NCBI GenBank assembly: GCA_022842205.1 | Contig: JALHQA010000007.1 | Location: forward strand, 62,001 to 126,000 | Origin: Hyphomicrobiales bacterium | Lineage (GTDB): Bacteria > Pseudomonadota > Alphaproteobacteria > Rhizobiales > Methylopilaceae | Length of the DNA stretch: 64,000 bases | Direction: 5' to 3' | Shown: in pieces, positions 44,345 to 55,771 of the stretch | Position numbering within the stretch: position 1 is the first letter of the stretch | How the letters are laid out: every line of letters begins with the position of its first letter | Translations under genes and position numbers: made by a program | Notes under the pieces: model-generated | The model's database searches: none | The model's input: only the letters and a program-made list of their open reading frames with translations | Told to the model about the DNA's origin: nothing

Positions 44345-45364
44345 GTGGTCGCGGTCAAGGCGGCGGCAGCCGAGAGCTTCACGGCGAAGCCCGACCCCGC
44401 GGTCTTCTGCTTCCTGATCTACGGCCCCGATTCCGGCCTCGTCGCCGAGCGCGCCGCGCATCTGGCGAAAAGCGCCGTCGACGATCCCAACGACGCCTTC
44501 GCACTGGTGAAGATCGACGGCGACGACATCGCCTCCGATCCGGAGCGGCTTCTGGACGAAGCCCACACCGTTGCGCTGTTCGGCGGCCGCCGCGCGATCT
44601 GGATTCGCGCCGGCACGCGGCCGATCCATGCCGCGGTCGAGAAACTTCTCGCGGGACCTGCGCCCGATGCGCGCATCGTGATCGAGAGCGGCGATCTCCG
44701 GAAGAACGCGCCGATCCGCGCCATCACCGAAAAGAGTCCGAAAGCCGCCGCCATTCCCTGCTATTCCGACAGCGCGGCGGCGATCGGCAGGCTGATCGAG
44801 CGCGAGCTCGCCGAGGCGGGACTTGTCATCGACCGCGACGCACGCGATGCACTTCTTGCGTCTCTCGGCGCCGACCGTCTTGCCACGCGGCAGGAGATCG
44901 GCAAGCTTGCGCTCTATGCTCTTGGGGAGGAGCGCGTGAATCTCGATCATGTCGATGCGGTGGTCGCGGAGTCGTCCGTGATCGCACTGGACGATGCCGT
45001 TGATGCCGTTTTCGCCGGCAATCTCGATGCGCTGGAACGCGGCGTGACGAAGCTCGACGCCGGAGGCACGCCGGCGTCGGCCGCGCTCGCGGCCGCGCTG
45101 CGTCACGCGCTGCAGATGCACAAGGCGCGCGGCGCCATGGACCGCGGCGCAGGTGGCGGGATCGACCGCGTGTGGCCGAACCTGCATTTCCGCCGCAAGG
45201 ACGCGGTGGAATCGGCGCTGGCGCGCTGGCCGCTGCCGCGCCTCGACGCCGCGATCCAGCGCCTCGCGAACGCCATCCTCGAAGGCCGCCGCTCGGGCGC
45301 GTTCGGCGAGATCATCGCGCGCCGCACGCTTGCGGCGGTGGCGAGCGAAGCACGGCGGCGCTGA
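44345..45364 (+). CDS. holA: DNA polymerase III subunit delta
   Basis: 339 residues. Clamp-loader subunit that opens the beta clamp. AAA+-like fold: VFCFLIYGPDSGLVAERAAHL begins the nucleotide-binding-like domain (not catalytic), and the C-terminal collar ends RLANAILEGRRSG. The start is GTG 44345, five bases after the lptE stop. The window's next 800 bp are non-coding. Confidence 0.95.
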   Translation: MVAVKAAAAESFTAKPDPAVFCFLIYGPDSGLVAERAAHLAKSAVDDPNDAFALVKIDGDDIASDPERLLDEAHTVALFGGRRAIWIRAGTRPIHAAVEKLLAGPAPDARIVIESGDLRKNAPIRAITEKSPKAAAIPCYSDSAAAIGRLIERELAEAGLVIDRDARDALLASLGADRLATRQEIGKLALYALGEERVNLDHVDAVVAESSVIALDDAVDAVFAGNLDALERGVTKLDAGGTPASAALAAALRHALQMHKARGAMDRGAGGGIDRVWPNLHFRRKDAVESALARWPLPRLDAAIQRLANAILEGRRSGAFGEIIARRTLAAVASEARRR

Positions 45365-45554
45365 ACGTACATACAGACGCGCGCCGTTCATTTTCCGGGA
45401 AGGAAGTTTGCCATTCCGCGAAGCGCCCCGGAGGGGTGCGCGGAGCGAGCGGCGCCTCCGCACTCCGCGGGCGCGGAACGGAAGCTGAAAAATCCCACGG
45501 ACCACGGCTCGCCGTCGCTCCGCGCGCGATGAGTTCCGGCTTGCTGCGTGCTCG
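45365..45554. other. Non-coding GC-rich stretch after holA
   Basis: No supported gene. The stretch is rich in CGC/GCG and contains GCGCCCCGGAGGGGTGCGCGG-type local palindromes near 45424-45444 (CGCCCCGGAGGGGTGCG). It leads directly into the structured block that begins at 45560. Confidence 0.5.
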
Positions 45555-45559
45555 CCCCC

Positions 45560-45755
45560 GGAGGCTTAGCTTGGTAGCCTCCGCTAACGGGACCCCGTGC
45601 CTGCCTCTAGCCTCCCGGTTTGGAGGTTAACGGGCAGGCCGACCGCAGGGGTCTCCTGTGGCGGGTGTACTGCGCCCGCCGGGACCGCACGCCTTGGGCC
45701 GCCGGACGAAAACGCTGCGAACGCTTCGCCCGGTCACCGCACTCCCGATCCGCAT
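45560..45755. ncRNA. Candidate structured RNA or dispersed structured element
   Basis: Consecutive strong hairpins with almost no unpaired sequence. (A) GGAGGCT 45560-45566 pairs with AGCCTCC 45576-45582. (B) A nested three-step stem: GACCCC 45591-45596 with GGGGTC 45648-45653, GCCTGCC 45599-45605 with GGCAGGC 45633-45639, CCTCC 45611-45615 with GGAGG 45622-45626. (C) GGCGGG 45660-45665 with CCCGCC 45675-45680. (D) GACCG with CGGTC enclosing 45685-45735. It does not match tmRNA, RNase P, 6S or SRP RNA motifs that I know. Strand, promoter and function are undetermined; short frames here have spurious composition. Confidence 0.45.
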
Positions 45756-45892
45756 TCAGACGCCTCTAGATGCGCCCTCCGTGACCGAAAGCGGGATGTG
45801 TGTAACAGGCGATAGGAATAAAGTCAAGGATTATTTTCAGGCTCATTCCCGGACGAGCGAGGCAAAGCCGAGCGCCCCCGGACACACACAAG

Positions 45893-46002
45893 CCTCATCC
45901 TGAGGAGCGATGCGCAGCATCGCGTCTCGAAGGATAAGCGGCGAGTTCGGTGGTTGCGGCCCATCCTTCGCGACGGGCCTTCGGCCCTCCTCAGGATGAG
46001 GA
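45893..46002. repeat. Palindromic intergenic repeat, TCATCCTGAGGAGC family, copy 3
   Basis: CCTCATCCTGAGGAGCGATG at the left is matched by CCTCCTCAGGATGAGG at the right, with inner hairpins GATGCGCAGCATC and GGGCCTTCGGCCC. This is the most symmetrical copy. Confidence 0.82.
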
Positions 46003-46026
46003 TTTTGGTTTTGCACAACCCATCAG

Positions 46027-46077
46027 CGTCATCCAAACCCGCGGATGCTCGGGCCAAGCCCGAGCATGACGGATGAA
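46027..46077. repeat. Second-type palindromic unit near parB
   Basis: CGTCATCC at the left and GACGGATG at the right flank an inner stem GCTCGGG/CCCGAGC (about 46047-46066). It resembles the 12851-12930 unit more than the TCATCCTGAGGAGC family. The rest of the gap to parB (46078-46165) shows only a GGCGGCTCCGCCGCC-type hairpin near 46120. Confidence 0.6.
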
Positions 46078-46165
46078 AGATCTCGCCCAGGGCTTTCCCC
46101 ACTGCGCTCGGCGGCTCCGCCGCCGAGTCTCTCTCCCGCAAGCGGCAGAGAGGGGCGCCGAACCT

Positions 46166-47041
46166 TTATCGCGAGCGCTTCAAACGCCGCGCGATCTCGT
46201 CGAGCTGTTCGAGGCTGGAATAGCGGATGATGACCTGGCCGCCCGGCCCCTTGTGCGCGACATCGACGACAAGGCCGAGCGCATCCGACAGCATCTTTTC
46301 CAAAACCGTCGTGTCCTGGTCCTTGCCCTTCGGTTTTTTTGGTTTCGCCGACTGCGCCTGGCCGAGCGCTTCGGCGTCGCGTACGGACAGGCCGCCTTCG
46401 ATGATGCGTTTCGCCGCCGCCGACGGATCCTCGGCGGAAATCAGCGCGCGCGCATGACCGGCCGTGAGCTTGCCCTCAAGCACCCATTGCCGGACATCGG
46501 CGGGAAGCTTCAGCAGGCGGATCGTGTTGGCGATGTGGCTGCGGCTCTTGCCGATGATCTTGCCGAGATCGTTCTGGGTGTGGCCGTGCGAGGCGATCAG
46601 CGCCTCATAGCCCTGCGCCTCCTCGATGGCGTTGAGATCGGCGCGCTGGACGTTCTCGACGATCGCGATCTCGAGCGCCTCCTTGTCGCTGACGTCGAGC
46701 ACGACGACCGGAACGTCGTGCACGCCCGCGCGCTGCGCGGCGCGCCAGCGGCGTTCGCCGGCAAGGATTTCAAACGCGTTGTTGGCGCCCTTGACGGCGC
46801 GGACGAGGATCGGCTGAAGAACGCCTTTCTCCCGCACCGAATTGGCGAGGTCCTCGAGCTCTTCCTCGCCGAAACTCTTGCGCGGATTCTTCAGATTGGC
46901 GCGCAGATATTCGATCGGCAGACGCTTCTGCCCCTCGCGCGGCGCGCGTGCCGCCGGCGCCTGCTCGTCGTCGCCGATATCGCCGATAAGTGCCGCAAGG
47001 CCGCGCCCCAAACGGGGCCGCGCCGCATCGTCCGCCATCAC
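46166..47041 (-). CDS. parB: Chromosome-partitioning protein ParB
   Basis: 291 residues. ParB binds parS, clamps DNA in a CTP-dependent way and spreads. CTP-binding motif GERRWRAAQRAG near residue 110, helix-turn-helix DLGKIIGKSRSHIANTIRLL near 160, and a C-terminal dimerisation helix ending QLDEIARRLKRSR. parA is 25 bp upstream and four parS sites lie within 5.6 kb on the origin-proximal side. Confidence 0.97.
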   Translation of the reverse strand: MMADDAARPRLGRGLAALIGDIGDDEQAPAARAPREGQKRLPIEYLRANLKNPRKSFGEEELEDLANSVREKGVLQPILVRAVKGANNAFEILAGERRWRAAQRAGVHDVPVVVLDVSDKEALEIAIVENVQRADLNAIEEAQGYEALIASHGHTQNDLGKIIGKSRSHIANTIRLLKLPADVRQWVLEGKLTAGHARALISAEDPSAAAKRIIEGGLSVRDAEALGQAQSAKPKKPKGKDQDTTVLEKMLSDALGLVVDVAHKGPGGQVIIRYSSLEQLDEIARRLKRSR

Positions 47042-47066
47042 ATCCAGTCTCCCGAAATCCTGAGCC

Positions 47067-47876
47067 TCACGCCGCCCGGAGCTTGCGCTCGCGCTGGATG
47101 ATCTCCGAGGCGAGCTTCAGATAGGCCTGACTGCCCGAACAATTGAGATCGTAGAGCAGCACCGGCTTGCCGTGCGACGGCGCCTCCGACACGCGCACAT
47201 TGCGCGGAATGATCGTGTCGAAAACCTTGTCGCCGAGATACTGCCGCACGTCGGCGACGACCTGGCCGGACAGGTTGTTGCGCGCGTCGAACATGGTCAG
47301 CACGACGCCCTGGATGGTGAGATCCGGATTGAGCGTCGAGCGCACCTGTTCGACCGTGCGCAGCAGCTGCGACAGGCCTTCGAGCGCGAAGAACTCGCAC
47401 TGCAGCGGCACGAGAATGGCAGCCGCGGCGGCCAGCGAATTGATGGTGAGAATGTTGAACGAGGGCGGGCAGTCGACCAGTACATACGTGTACGGCTCGC
47501 CGCCGTCCTCGGCCAGGCGGCGCAGCGCATCGCGCAGGCGGAAGGCGCGGTTCTTGTCGCCGGCGATCTCCATCTCGACGCCGAGCAGGTCCATCGTGGA
47601 CGGCGCGAGATCGAGGCGCGGGACCGCCGTCGGCAGCACGATCTCGCGGATCTCGGCTTCGCCGAGCATGACGTCGAAGGTCGAGAGCTTTCGGCTCTTG
47701 CGGTCGATGCCCATGCCGGTCGAGGCGTTGCCCTGCGGGTCGAGATCGACGATCAGCACCTTCTCGCCGATGGCGGCGAGCGCGGTTCCGAGATTGATCG
47801 CGGTCGTCGTCTTGCCAACGCCGCCCTTCTGGTTGGCGACGGCCAGCACGCGCGGCGTCGTTACGGATTCAGTCAT
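47067..47876 (-). CDS. parA: Chromosome-partitioning ATPase ParA
   Basis: 269 residues, Walker-type ATPase with the deviant Walker A KGGVGKTTTAINLG at residue ~18 and DLDPQGNASTG. It moves ParB-parS complexes apart after replication. Upstream rsmG lies 30 bp away in the same direction, so the mnmE-mnmG-rsmG-parA-parB run is probably one operon. Confidence 0.98.
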   Translation of the reverse strand: MTESVTTPRVLAVANQKGGVGKTTTAINLGTALAAIGEKVLIVDLDPQGNASTGMGIDRKSRKLSTFDVMLGEAEIREIVLPTAVPRLDLAPSTMDLLGVEMEIAGDKNRAFRLRDALRRLAEDGGEPYTYVLVDCPPSFNILTINSLAAAAAILVPLQCEFFALEGLSQLLRTVEQVRSTLNPDLTIQGVVLTMFDARNNLSGQVVADVRQYLGDKVFDTIIPRNVRVSEAPSHGKPVLLYDLNCSGSQAYLKLASEIIQRERKLRAA

Positions 47877-47906
47877 GGTGGCCCCACCGACAGTCTTACT
47901 GAATGG

Positions 47907-48553
47907 TTAGCGCGGCTTGACCGCCGAAACAACGACGACGCGCGCTTCCGGGTCGGTAAGACTCGGAACGAGACGGGCGTCCAACGTCCAGACCGCCTCG
48001 GCCTGGGCCAATTCTTCCAGCGATTCCCGTCCCTTAGGAAAGATTCCCGGCGTCCCCGCTTTCAACAGCGGCGCGGCGAGACCAATGAGGTCCTTCAGCG
48101 GCGCCAGCGCCCGGGCGGTCACGACATCGGCGCCCGGCGGCCAATCCGAAAGCGCGGATTCGATTCGGGCGTTGTGGACCTTCGCCGGGACAGCCATCGC
48201 CCGCGCCGCCTCGCGCAGGAAAGCCGACTTGCGCTGGTCGCTTTCGATGAGATGGATTTCGGCGCCGTCGCGATCCTTGAGGACCGCCGCGATCACAAGC
48301 CCCGGAAAGCCGCCGCCCGAACCGAGATCAACCACGATCCTCGCGTCAGGGGGAATCAGCGCCGCGACCTGAAGGCTGTCGGCGACATGGCGCGTCCAGA
48401 CCTCGGGCACGGTTTTCGGCGCAACGAGATTGATCGTTTTCTGCCATTTCAGAAGCAGGGCGACGAGAGTCTCGAGCCGCGCCCAGGTTTCACGTGAAAC
48501 ATCGGGAAAGAGTTTTTGCGCCGCGGCGCGGCCAACTTTCAGGGAGGCGTCCA

Positions 48554-48554
<1 letters not shown>
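47907..48554 (-). CDS. rsmG: 16S rRNA (guanine527-N7)-methyltransferase RsmG
   Basis: 215 residues. SAM-dependent methyltransferase of 16S G527. SAM loop DLGSGGGFPGLVIA, and VTARALAPLKDL with the family Arg. The ATG at 48554 shares its base with the mnmG stop. A parS site lies in codons 18-23, encoding DVSRETW. Confidence 0.97.
48486..48501. promoter_or_regulatory. parS site 1 (inside rsmG)
   Basis: GGTTTCACGTGAAACA: the 14-bp palindrome GTTTCACGTGAAAC (48487-48500) is perfect; only the first base of the 16-bp consensus TGTTTCACGTGAAACA differs. Confidence 0.93.
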
Positions 48555-50427
<1,873 letters not shown>

Positions 50428-50431
<4 letters not shown>

Positions 50432-51729
50432 TTGCCGATGCAGAAGCTGGAAAAGATGGCGTCGAGCAGATCCTCGACATCGACGCGGCCTGAGATACGC
50501 CCCAGCGCCCGCGCGGACAAGCGGAGTTCTTCGGCCATGATCTCCGGTGGCGCGCCGGAGGCGGACGATGCGATGAGATGGGCGCAGGCCTCGGTCAGCG
50601 CGGCACGATGACGGGCACGGGTGATCAGCGCCGACTCCGCCGGAGCAAGCTCGGCCGTCACCCACGCGCCGAGCGCGGCGAGAAGGCGATCGACGCCCTC
50701 GCCCGTGAGCGCGGAGATGGCGAAATCCGCATCGCCCGCCGCGCCGCCTGCATCGATCTTGTTCCTGACGCGCCAGACCGGCGCATCGATCCGCGGCGGC
50801 GGCGCGCCCTCTTCCGCGAACCACAGCACGAGATCGGCGCGCCCGGCGCGGGCCTCGGCGCGGCGCAGCGCCTCCTGCTCCACCGGGTCGGCGGTTTCGC
50901 GTACGCCCGCGGTGTCGATCAGCGTGGCCGGATAGCCGCCGAGATCAAGCGCGACTTCGAGCATGTCGCGCGTCGTCCCGGCATGGGGTGAGACGATGGC
51001 GACATCGCGTCTCGCAACGCGGTTGAGAAAGGAGCTTTTGCCGGCGTTGGGCGGGCCGGCGATGACGATCACGGCGCCGTCGCGCAACCGCTCGCCGGAG
51101 GACGGCTCGTCCAGGACGGCGCCGATCTCGGCGGCGAGTTCTCCCGCGATCTTCGCGGCGCGCGACATCAGGCCGGCGGGCACATCGCCCTCATCGGGAA
51201 AATCGATCTCGGCCTCGGCCAAGGCGAGTGCCTCGATCAGACGCAGCCGCCAGTCCTCGGCCCTTGCGCCGATACCGCCCTCGAGATGGCGCAGCGCCTG
51301 GCGCCGCTGGGCAGCGGTTTCGGCATCGAGCAGATCGGCCAGCGCCTCGGTTTGCGCGAGGTCCATCTTCCCGGCCTCGAAGGCGCGGCGGGTGAATTCG
51401 CCCGGCTCGGCCGGGCGGAGACCTTCGATGTTCTCCAGCGCGGCGAGCACCCCGGACACGCTGGCGCGGCCGCCATGAATATGAAGCTCGGCGACGTCCT
51501 CGCCGGTGACCGATTGCGGCGCGGGAAAGAAAAGAATGAGACCGCGATCGAGTGTTTCACGTGAAACCGGATCGCGTATGTCCGCGAGCGTGGCGCGGCG
51601 TGCGGACGGCACGCGGCCCGTGAGTGCCTCCAGAGCGCGCGCGGCGCGCGGTCCCGACACACGCACCACCGCGACGCCGGCACGGCCGGGCGCGGATGAC
51701 AGCGCAAATATCGTCTCGTTCGCTTGCAT
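50428..51729 (-). CDS. mnmE: tRNA modification GTPase MnmE (TrmE)
   Basis: 433 residues. Potassium-dependent GTPase partner of MnmG. N-terminal folate-binding domain, helical domain, inserted G domain ([26 protein letters not shown]) and the C-terminal CIGK catalytic motif, which is intact. ATG 51729 gives [18 protein letters not shown]; a longer frame to 51828 crosses parS site 4 and is unlikely. Confidence 0.97.
51553..51568. promoter_or_regulatory. parS site 3 (inside mnmE)
   Basis: TGTTTCACGTGAAACC (core 51554-51567) within mnmE codons reading PVSRETLD; perfect 14-bp palindrome. Confidence 0.94.
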
Positions 51730-51730
51730 C

Positions 51731-51746
51731 TGTTTCACGTGAAACC
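51731..51746. promoter_or_regulatory. parS site 4 (just upstream of mnmE)
   Basis: TGTTTCACGTGAAACC (core 51732-51745), one base before the mnmE ATG in the 62-bp gap between divergent mnmE and the DUF255 gene. It occupies the position of the mnmE ribosome binding site, so ParB could also influence that promoter region. Confidence 0.94.
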
Positions 51747-51791
51747 AGTTAGGCGCTAAGCACTTCCGGACATGTGCGCAAAAGAGGGCCG

Positions 51792-53810
51792 ATGAGCAAG
51801 AACCGTCTCGCCGAGGAAACCAGTCCATATCTGCGTCAGCACGCCGGCAATCCGGTCCACTGGTGGCCGTGGTCGCCGGAAGCGCTCGCCGAAGCGAAGC
51901 GCACCAACAAGCCGATATTGCTGTCGGTCGGCTATGCCGCCTGCCACTGGTGCCATGTCATGGCCCACGAAAGCTTCGAGGACGAGGCGACGGCGGCGGT
52001 GATGAACGAGCTCTATATCAACATCAAGGTCGACCGCGAGGAGCGGCCGGATGTCGACCAGGTCAACATGGCGGCGCTGCATGCGATGGGCCAGCAGGGC
52101 GGCTGGCCGTTAACCATGTTCCTGACGCCCGACGGCGAGCCGTTCTTCGGCGGCACCTATTTCCCGAAGACGCAGGCCTATGGCCGCCCGTCCTTCACCG
52201 ACGTCTTGCGCGGCATCGAAAAGACCTTCCGCGAGCGCGGATCCGACGTCGCGCAGAACATCCATACAATTCTGGCGCGCCTGAAATCCGAGAACGCCGA
52301 CGCGGTCGATCTCACGCGCGCCGATCTCGACGGCGTCGCGGGGCAACTCGCCGGCGCGTTCGATCCGATGCTCGGCGGACTCAAGGGCGTGCCGAAATTC
52401 CCCAACACGCCGGTGCTCGAATTCATCTGGCGCGCGGGCGACCGCACGGGCGACGCCCGCTTCCATCAGCTGTTCCTGCACACGATGGACCGCATCTCGG
52501 CCGGCGGGATCTACGACCATATCGGCGGCGGCTTCGCGCGCTATTCGGTCGACGAATTGTGGCTCGTGCCGCATTTCGAAAAGATGCTGTACGACAACGC
52601 GCAGCTGCTCGAGCTTCTTGTTCTGGCCTTCCAGATGAGCGGCCGCACCAATGGCCGCGAGATCTTCCGCCGCCGCGCCAGGGAAACCGTGGCCTGGCTT
52701 ACGCGCGAGATGACGCTGCCCGGCGGCGGCTTCGCATCGAGCCTCGATGCTGACTCGGAAGGGCACGAGGGCAAATTCTATGTATGGACACGCGCCGGGA
52801 TCGACGAGGTGCTCGGCCGGGACGACGGCGCGTTCTTCGCGCAAGCCTACGACATAACGCCCGACGGCAACTGGGAAGGCATGTCCATACCGAACCGCCT
52901 CAACGCGATGAACGACGACGACGAACCGCGCCTTGCCCTCTTGCGCGAAAAACTCCTCGCCGCGCGCGAGATGCGCGTTCGTCCCGGTCTCGACGACAAG
53001 GTTCTGGCCGACTGGAACGGATTGATGATCGCGGCGCTGGCGCGCGCCGCGACGGCGTTCGGCGAACCGGACTGGCTCGATCGCGCGAAAGCCGCGTTCG
53101 GTTTCGTCACGGCCAACATGGCGAAGGGCGACCGGCTCGGCCATTCCTGGCGCGACGGCAGACTGGTCTATCCGGGCTTTGCCACCGATCTCGCGGGCAT
53201 GGCACGCGCCGCGGTCGCGCTGTTCGAAGCGACCGGCGACCGCGGCTATCTCGACCGGGCCGAGCGCTGGATCGCGTCGCTCGACAAACATCATGCCCGG
53301 GCCGAGGGCGGCTATTTCCTCACCGCCGACGACGGCGAGACGCTTGCTGTCCGGCCGACCGGCAACAAGGACGAGGCGACGGCCAGCGCGGCCGGCCTTG
53401 CCATCGAGACACTGCAGCGTGTCGCGGTGCTGACCGGCAAGGATGCCTACCGCCACCGCGCCGACGAAATCCTCAAAGGGCTGTCGGGCGAGATGGCGCG
53501 AAACGTGTTCGGCCATCTGTCGCTCCTAAACGGGCTCGACACACAGCTTGCCGGACTCGAGATCGTCGTCGTCGGAGACGAGTCCGGCGCGCTCGCCGCG
53601 GCCGCGAAGTCCCTGCCCTTCGTCGCGCGCACGGTGAACGTGGTTGCGAATGCCGATCACCTCCCGGCCGATCATCCAGCCAAGGCGCTGATGGAATCCG
53701 GCGAGGCGAGGGCTCTTGTCTGCGCGGGCCAGGCCTGCGGATTGCCGGTCGCCGAGCCGCAGGACCTCGCGCTGCAGGTGAATGCGATGCGGTCCGGCCG
53801 CGCCGCGTGA
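51792..53810 (+). CDS. DUF255 thioredoxin-domain protein (YyaL type)
   Basis: 672 residues. N-terminal thioredoxin-like domain starts [21 protein letters not shown] (as [18 protein letters not shown]) and has the CxxC-containing [15 protein letters not shown] near residue 56. The remaining ~500 residues form an alpha/alpha-barrel resembling six-hairpin glycosidases. Biochemical role unclear; the family is widespread from bacteria to mammals (SPATA20). Start at ATG 51792 after AGAGGG. It is the only rightward gene in the leftward block between parB and hemE. Confidence 0.92.
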   Translation: MSKNRLAEETSPYLRQHAGNPVHWWPWSPEALAEAKRTNKPILLSVGYAACHWCHVMAHESFEDEATAAVMNELYINIKVDREERPDVDQVNMAALHAMGQQGGWPLTMFLTPDGEPFFGGTYFPKTQAYGRPSFTDVLRGIEKTFRERGSDVAQNIHTILARLKSENADAVDLTRADLDGVAGQLAGAFDPMLGGLKGVPKFPNTPVLEFIWRAGDRTGDARFHQLFLHTMDRISAGGIYDHIGGGFARYSVDELWLVPHFEKMLYDNAQLLELLVLAFQMSGRTNGREIFRRRARETVAWLTREMTLPGGGFASSLDADSEGHEGKFYVWTRAGIDEVLGRDDGAFFAQAYDITPDGNWEGMSIPNRLNAMNDDDEPRLALLREKLLAAREMRVRPGLDDKVLADWNGLMIAALARAATAFGEPDWLDRAKAAFGFVTANMAKGDRLGHSWRDGRLVYPGFATDLAGMARAAVALFEATGDRGYLDRAERWIASLDKHHARAEGGYFLTADDGETLAVRPTGNKDEATASAAGLAIETLQRVAVLTGKDAYRHRADEILKGLSGEMARNVFGHLSLLNGLDTQLAGLEIVVVGDESGALAAAAKSLPFVARTVNVVANADHLPADHPAKALMESGEARALVCAGQACGLPVAEPQDLALQVNAMRSGRAA

Positions 53811-53814
53811 CAAA

Positions 53815-53843
53815 CAAAAATGGCCGGGACATGCCCGGCCATT
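53815..53843 (-). terminator. Intrinsic terminator after rho (also between convergent genes)
   Basis: AATGGCCGGG (53819-53828) pairs with CCCGGCCATT (53834-53843) around ACATG; on the minus strand it is followed by a U run (53815-53820). It lies between the convergent DUF255 and rho genes. Confidence 0.87.
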
Positions 53844-53866
53844 GATCGTGCGGAACGCCTGACGGA

Positions 53867-55129
53867 TCAGGTGTTCATCGAATCGAAGAACTCGGCGTTG
53901 TTCTTGGTCTGGCGCATCTTGTCCATCAGGAACTCGATGGCATCGACCGTGCCCATCGGGTTGAGGATGCGGCGGAGTACGTACATCTTCTTGAGGATGT
54001 CCTTGTCCACCAGCAGCTCTTCCTTGCGGGTGCCCGAACGGGTGATGTCCATCGCCGGGAAGACGCGCTTGTCGGAGACCTTGCGGTCGAGGATGAGCTC
54101 GGAGTTACCGGTGCCCTTGAACTCCTCGAAGATCACTTCGTCCATGCGCGAGCCGGTGTCGATCAGCGCGGTCGCGATGATGGTCAGCGAGCCGCCCTCC
54201 TCGATATTGCGCGCGGCGCCGAAGAAGCGCTTCGGACGCTGCAGCGCATTGGCGTCGACGCCGCCGGTCAGGACCTTGCCGGACGACGGCACGACCGTGT
54301 TGTAGGCGCGGCCGAGACGCGTGATCGAATCGAGCAGGATGACGACGTCGCGGCCATGTTCGACGAGGCGCTTGGCCTTCTCGATCACCATTTCCGCGAC
54401 CTGGACGTGGCGCGTGGCCGGCTCGTCGAAGGTCGATGACACGACCTCGCCCTTCACCGTGCGCTGCATGTCGGTGACTTCTTCCGGACGCTCGTCGATC
54501 AGAAGCACGATCAGAAAGCACTCGGGATGATTGGCGGTGATCGACCGCGCGATGTTCTGCAGCAGCACCGTCTTGCCGGTGCGCGGCGGCGCGACGATGA
54601 GGCCGCGCTGGCCTTTGCCGATCGGCGAAACGATGTCGATGATGCGGCCCGAATGATCCTTGAAGGTCGGATCCTCAACTTCCATGCGCAGGCGCTCGTC
54701 GGGATAGAGCGGCGTCAGGTTGTCGAAATGAACCTTGTGGCGCGCGGCCTCGGGATCCTCGAAATTGAGCGTATTGACCTTGAGCAGCGCGAAATAGCGC
54801 TCGCCGTCCTTGGGGCTGCGGATATGGCCTTCGACGGTGTCGCCGGTGCGCAGCGAGAAGCGGCGGATCTGCGAGGGCGAGACATAGATGTCGTCGGGAC
54901 CCGGCAGGTAGTTGGCGTCCGGCGAGCGCAGGAAGCCGAAGCCGTCCTGCAGCACCTCGACCACGCCGCCGCCGATGATCTCGACGTCGCGGGCGGCGTG
55001 CTGCTTGAGGATGGCGAAGAGAAGTTCCTGTTTGCGGAGTGTCGAGGCGTTCTCGACTTCGAGCTCTTCCGCGACCGTCAGGAGTTCCTGCGGTGATTTA
55101 TTTTTCAGGTCCTGAAGCCTGATCTCCAT
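53867..55129 (-). CDS. rho: Transcription termination factor Rho
   Basis: 420 residues. Hexameric RNA helicase. N-terminal Rho-N and cold-shock domains ([33 protein letters not shown]), Walker [16 protein letters not shown] and Walker [17 protein letters not shown]. Start at ATG 55129; the frame opens to 55270 without support. The 207-bp leader between hemJ and rho shows no gene; rho leaders are often self-regulated. Confidence 0.98.
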   Translation of the reverse strand: MEIRLQDLKNKSPQELLTVAEELEVENASTLRKQELLFAILKQHAARDVEIIGGGVVEVLQDGFGFLRSPDANYLPGPDDIYVSPSQIRRFSLRTGDTVEGHIRSPKDGERYFALLKVNTLNFEDPEAARHKVHFDNLTPLYPDERLRMEVEDPTFKDHSGRIIDIVSPIGKGQRGLIVAPPRTGKTVLLQNIARSITANHPECFLIVLLIDERPEEVTDMQRTVKGEVVSSTFDEPATRHVQVAEMVIEKAKRLVEHGRDVVILLDSITRLGRAYNTVVPSSGKVLTGGVDANALQRPKRFFGAARNIEEGGSLTIIATALIDTGSRMDEVIFEEFKGTGNSELILDRKVSDKRVFPAMDITRSGTRKEELLVDKDILKKMYVLRRILNPMGTVDAIEFLMDKMRQTKNNAEFFDSMNT

Positions 55130-55336
55130 GGGGAGGGCCTTTAAAGATGGGAATTCGCCCGTGGGCGAAATGCGGGGGGAAAGGAAATATCGCAGGCTGC
55201 GGAGCGAGGCCGGGCGACTAAACCCAACTCGCCGGGCGCTTTCGCGTTCCAGACCCTGTCTGGAGGCCATCCTGCGCGGGAGGTAGATTCAACAGATACG
55301 GATTCGCGCTCTGTCCCGCAAGCTCCTTTTGCCGGG

Positions 55337-55762
55337 TCAGAACGGTTTCACGACCACAAGGATAACAATCCCGACCATGATCACGGCGGGAATTTCATTG
55401 ACCATCCGGTAGAAACGCGCCGGGCGGGCATTTGCGTCACGGGCGAAACGCTTCACCGTCGCCATGCAAAAATGATGATAGCCGGTCAGCAGAACGACCA
55501 GCGTCAGCTTCGCGTGCAGCCAGCCCTGGCTCCACGCCCCCATCTCGGTCGCGAGCCACAGGCCGAAAACCCAGGTCGCGATGCTCGCCGGATTGGCGAT
55601 GAAAGTGAGGAGCTTGCGCTCCATGGTCTTGAACGTCTCGGAGGCTTCGGACCCGGCCTTCGCATCGGCGTGATAGACGAACAGGCGCGGCAGATAGAGC
55701 AGCGCCGCCATCCAGGAGATGACGGCGATGATGTGCAGGGCCTTCAGCCAAAGATAGAGCAT
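55337..55762 (-). CDS. hemJ: Protoporphyrinogen IX oxidase HemJ
   Basis: 141 residues, four membrane helices. The conserved N-terminal His is in LWLKALHIIAVISWMA and the Lys region in KAGSEASETFKTMERKLL. HemJ oxidises protoporphyrinogen IX in bacteria lacking HemG/HemY. It lies 9 bp downstream of hemE, so two haem steps are encoded together. Confidence 0.95.
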   Translation of the reverse strand: MLYLWLKALHIIAVISWMAALLYLPRLFVYHADAKAGSEASETFKTMERKLLTFIANPASIATWVFGLWLATEMGAWSQGWLHAKLTLVVLLTGYHHFCMATVKRFARDANARPARFYRMVNEIPAVIMVGIVILVVVKPF

Positions 55763-55771
55763 TTCCAGACT

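Noticed and set aside
45560-45755. tmRNA, RNase P RNA, 6S RNA or SRP RNA
   Set aside because: Characteristic conserved blocks (tag frame and T-arm, P4 helix sequence, SRP loop) are missing on both strands.
45597-45903. Small ORFs of 72 and 81 codons
   Set aside because: Unnatural composition, no ribosome binding site, and they run through hairpins and repeats.
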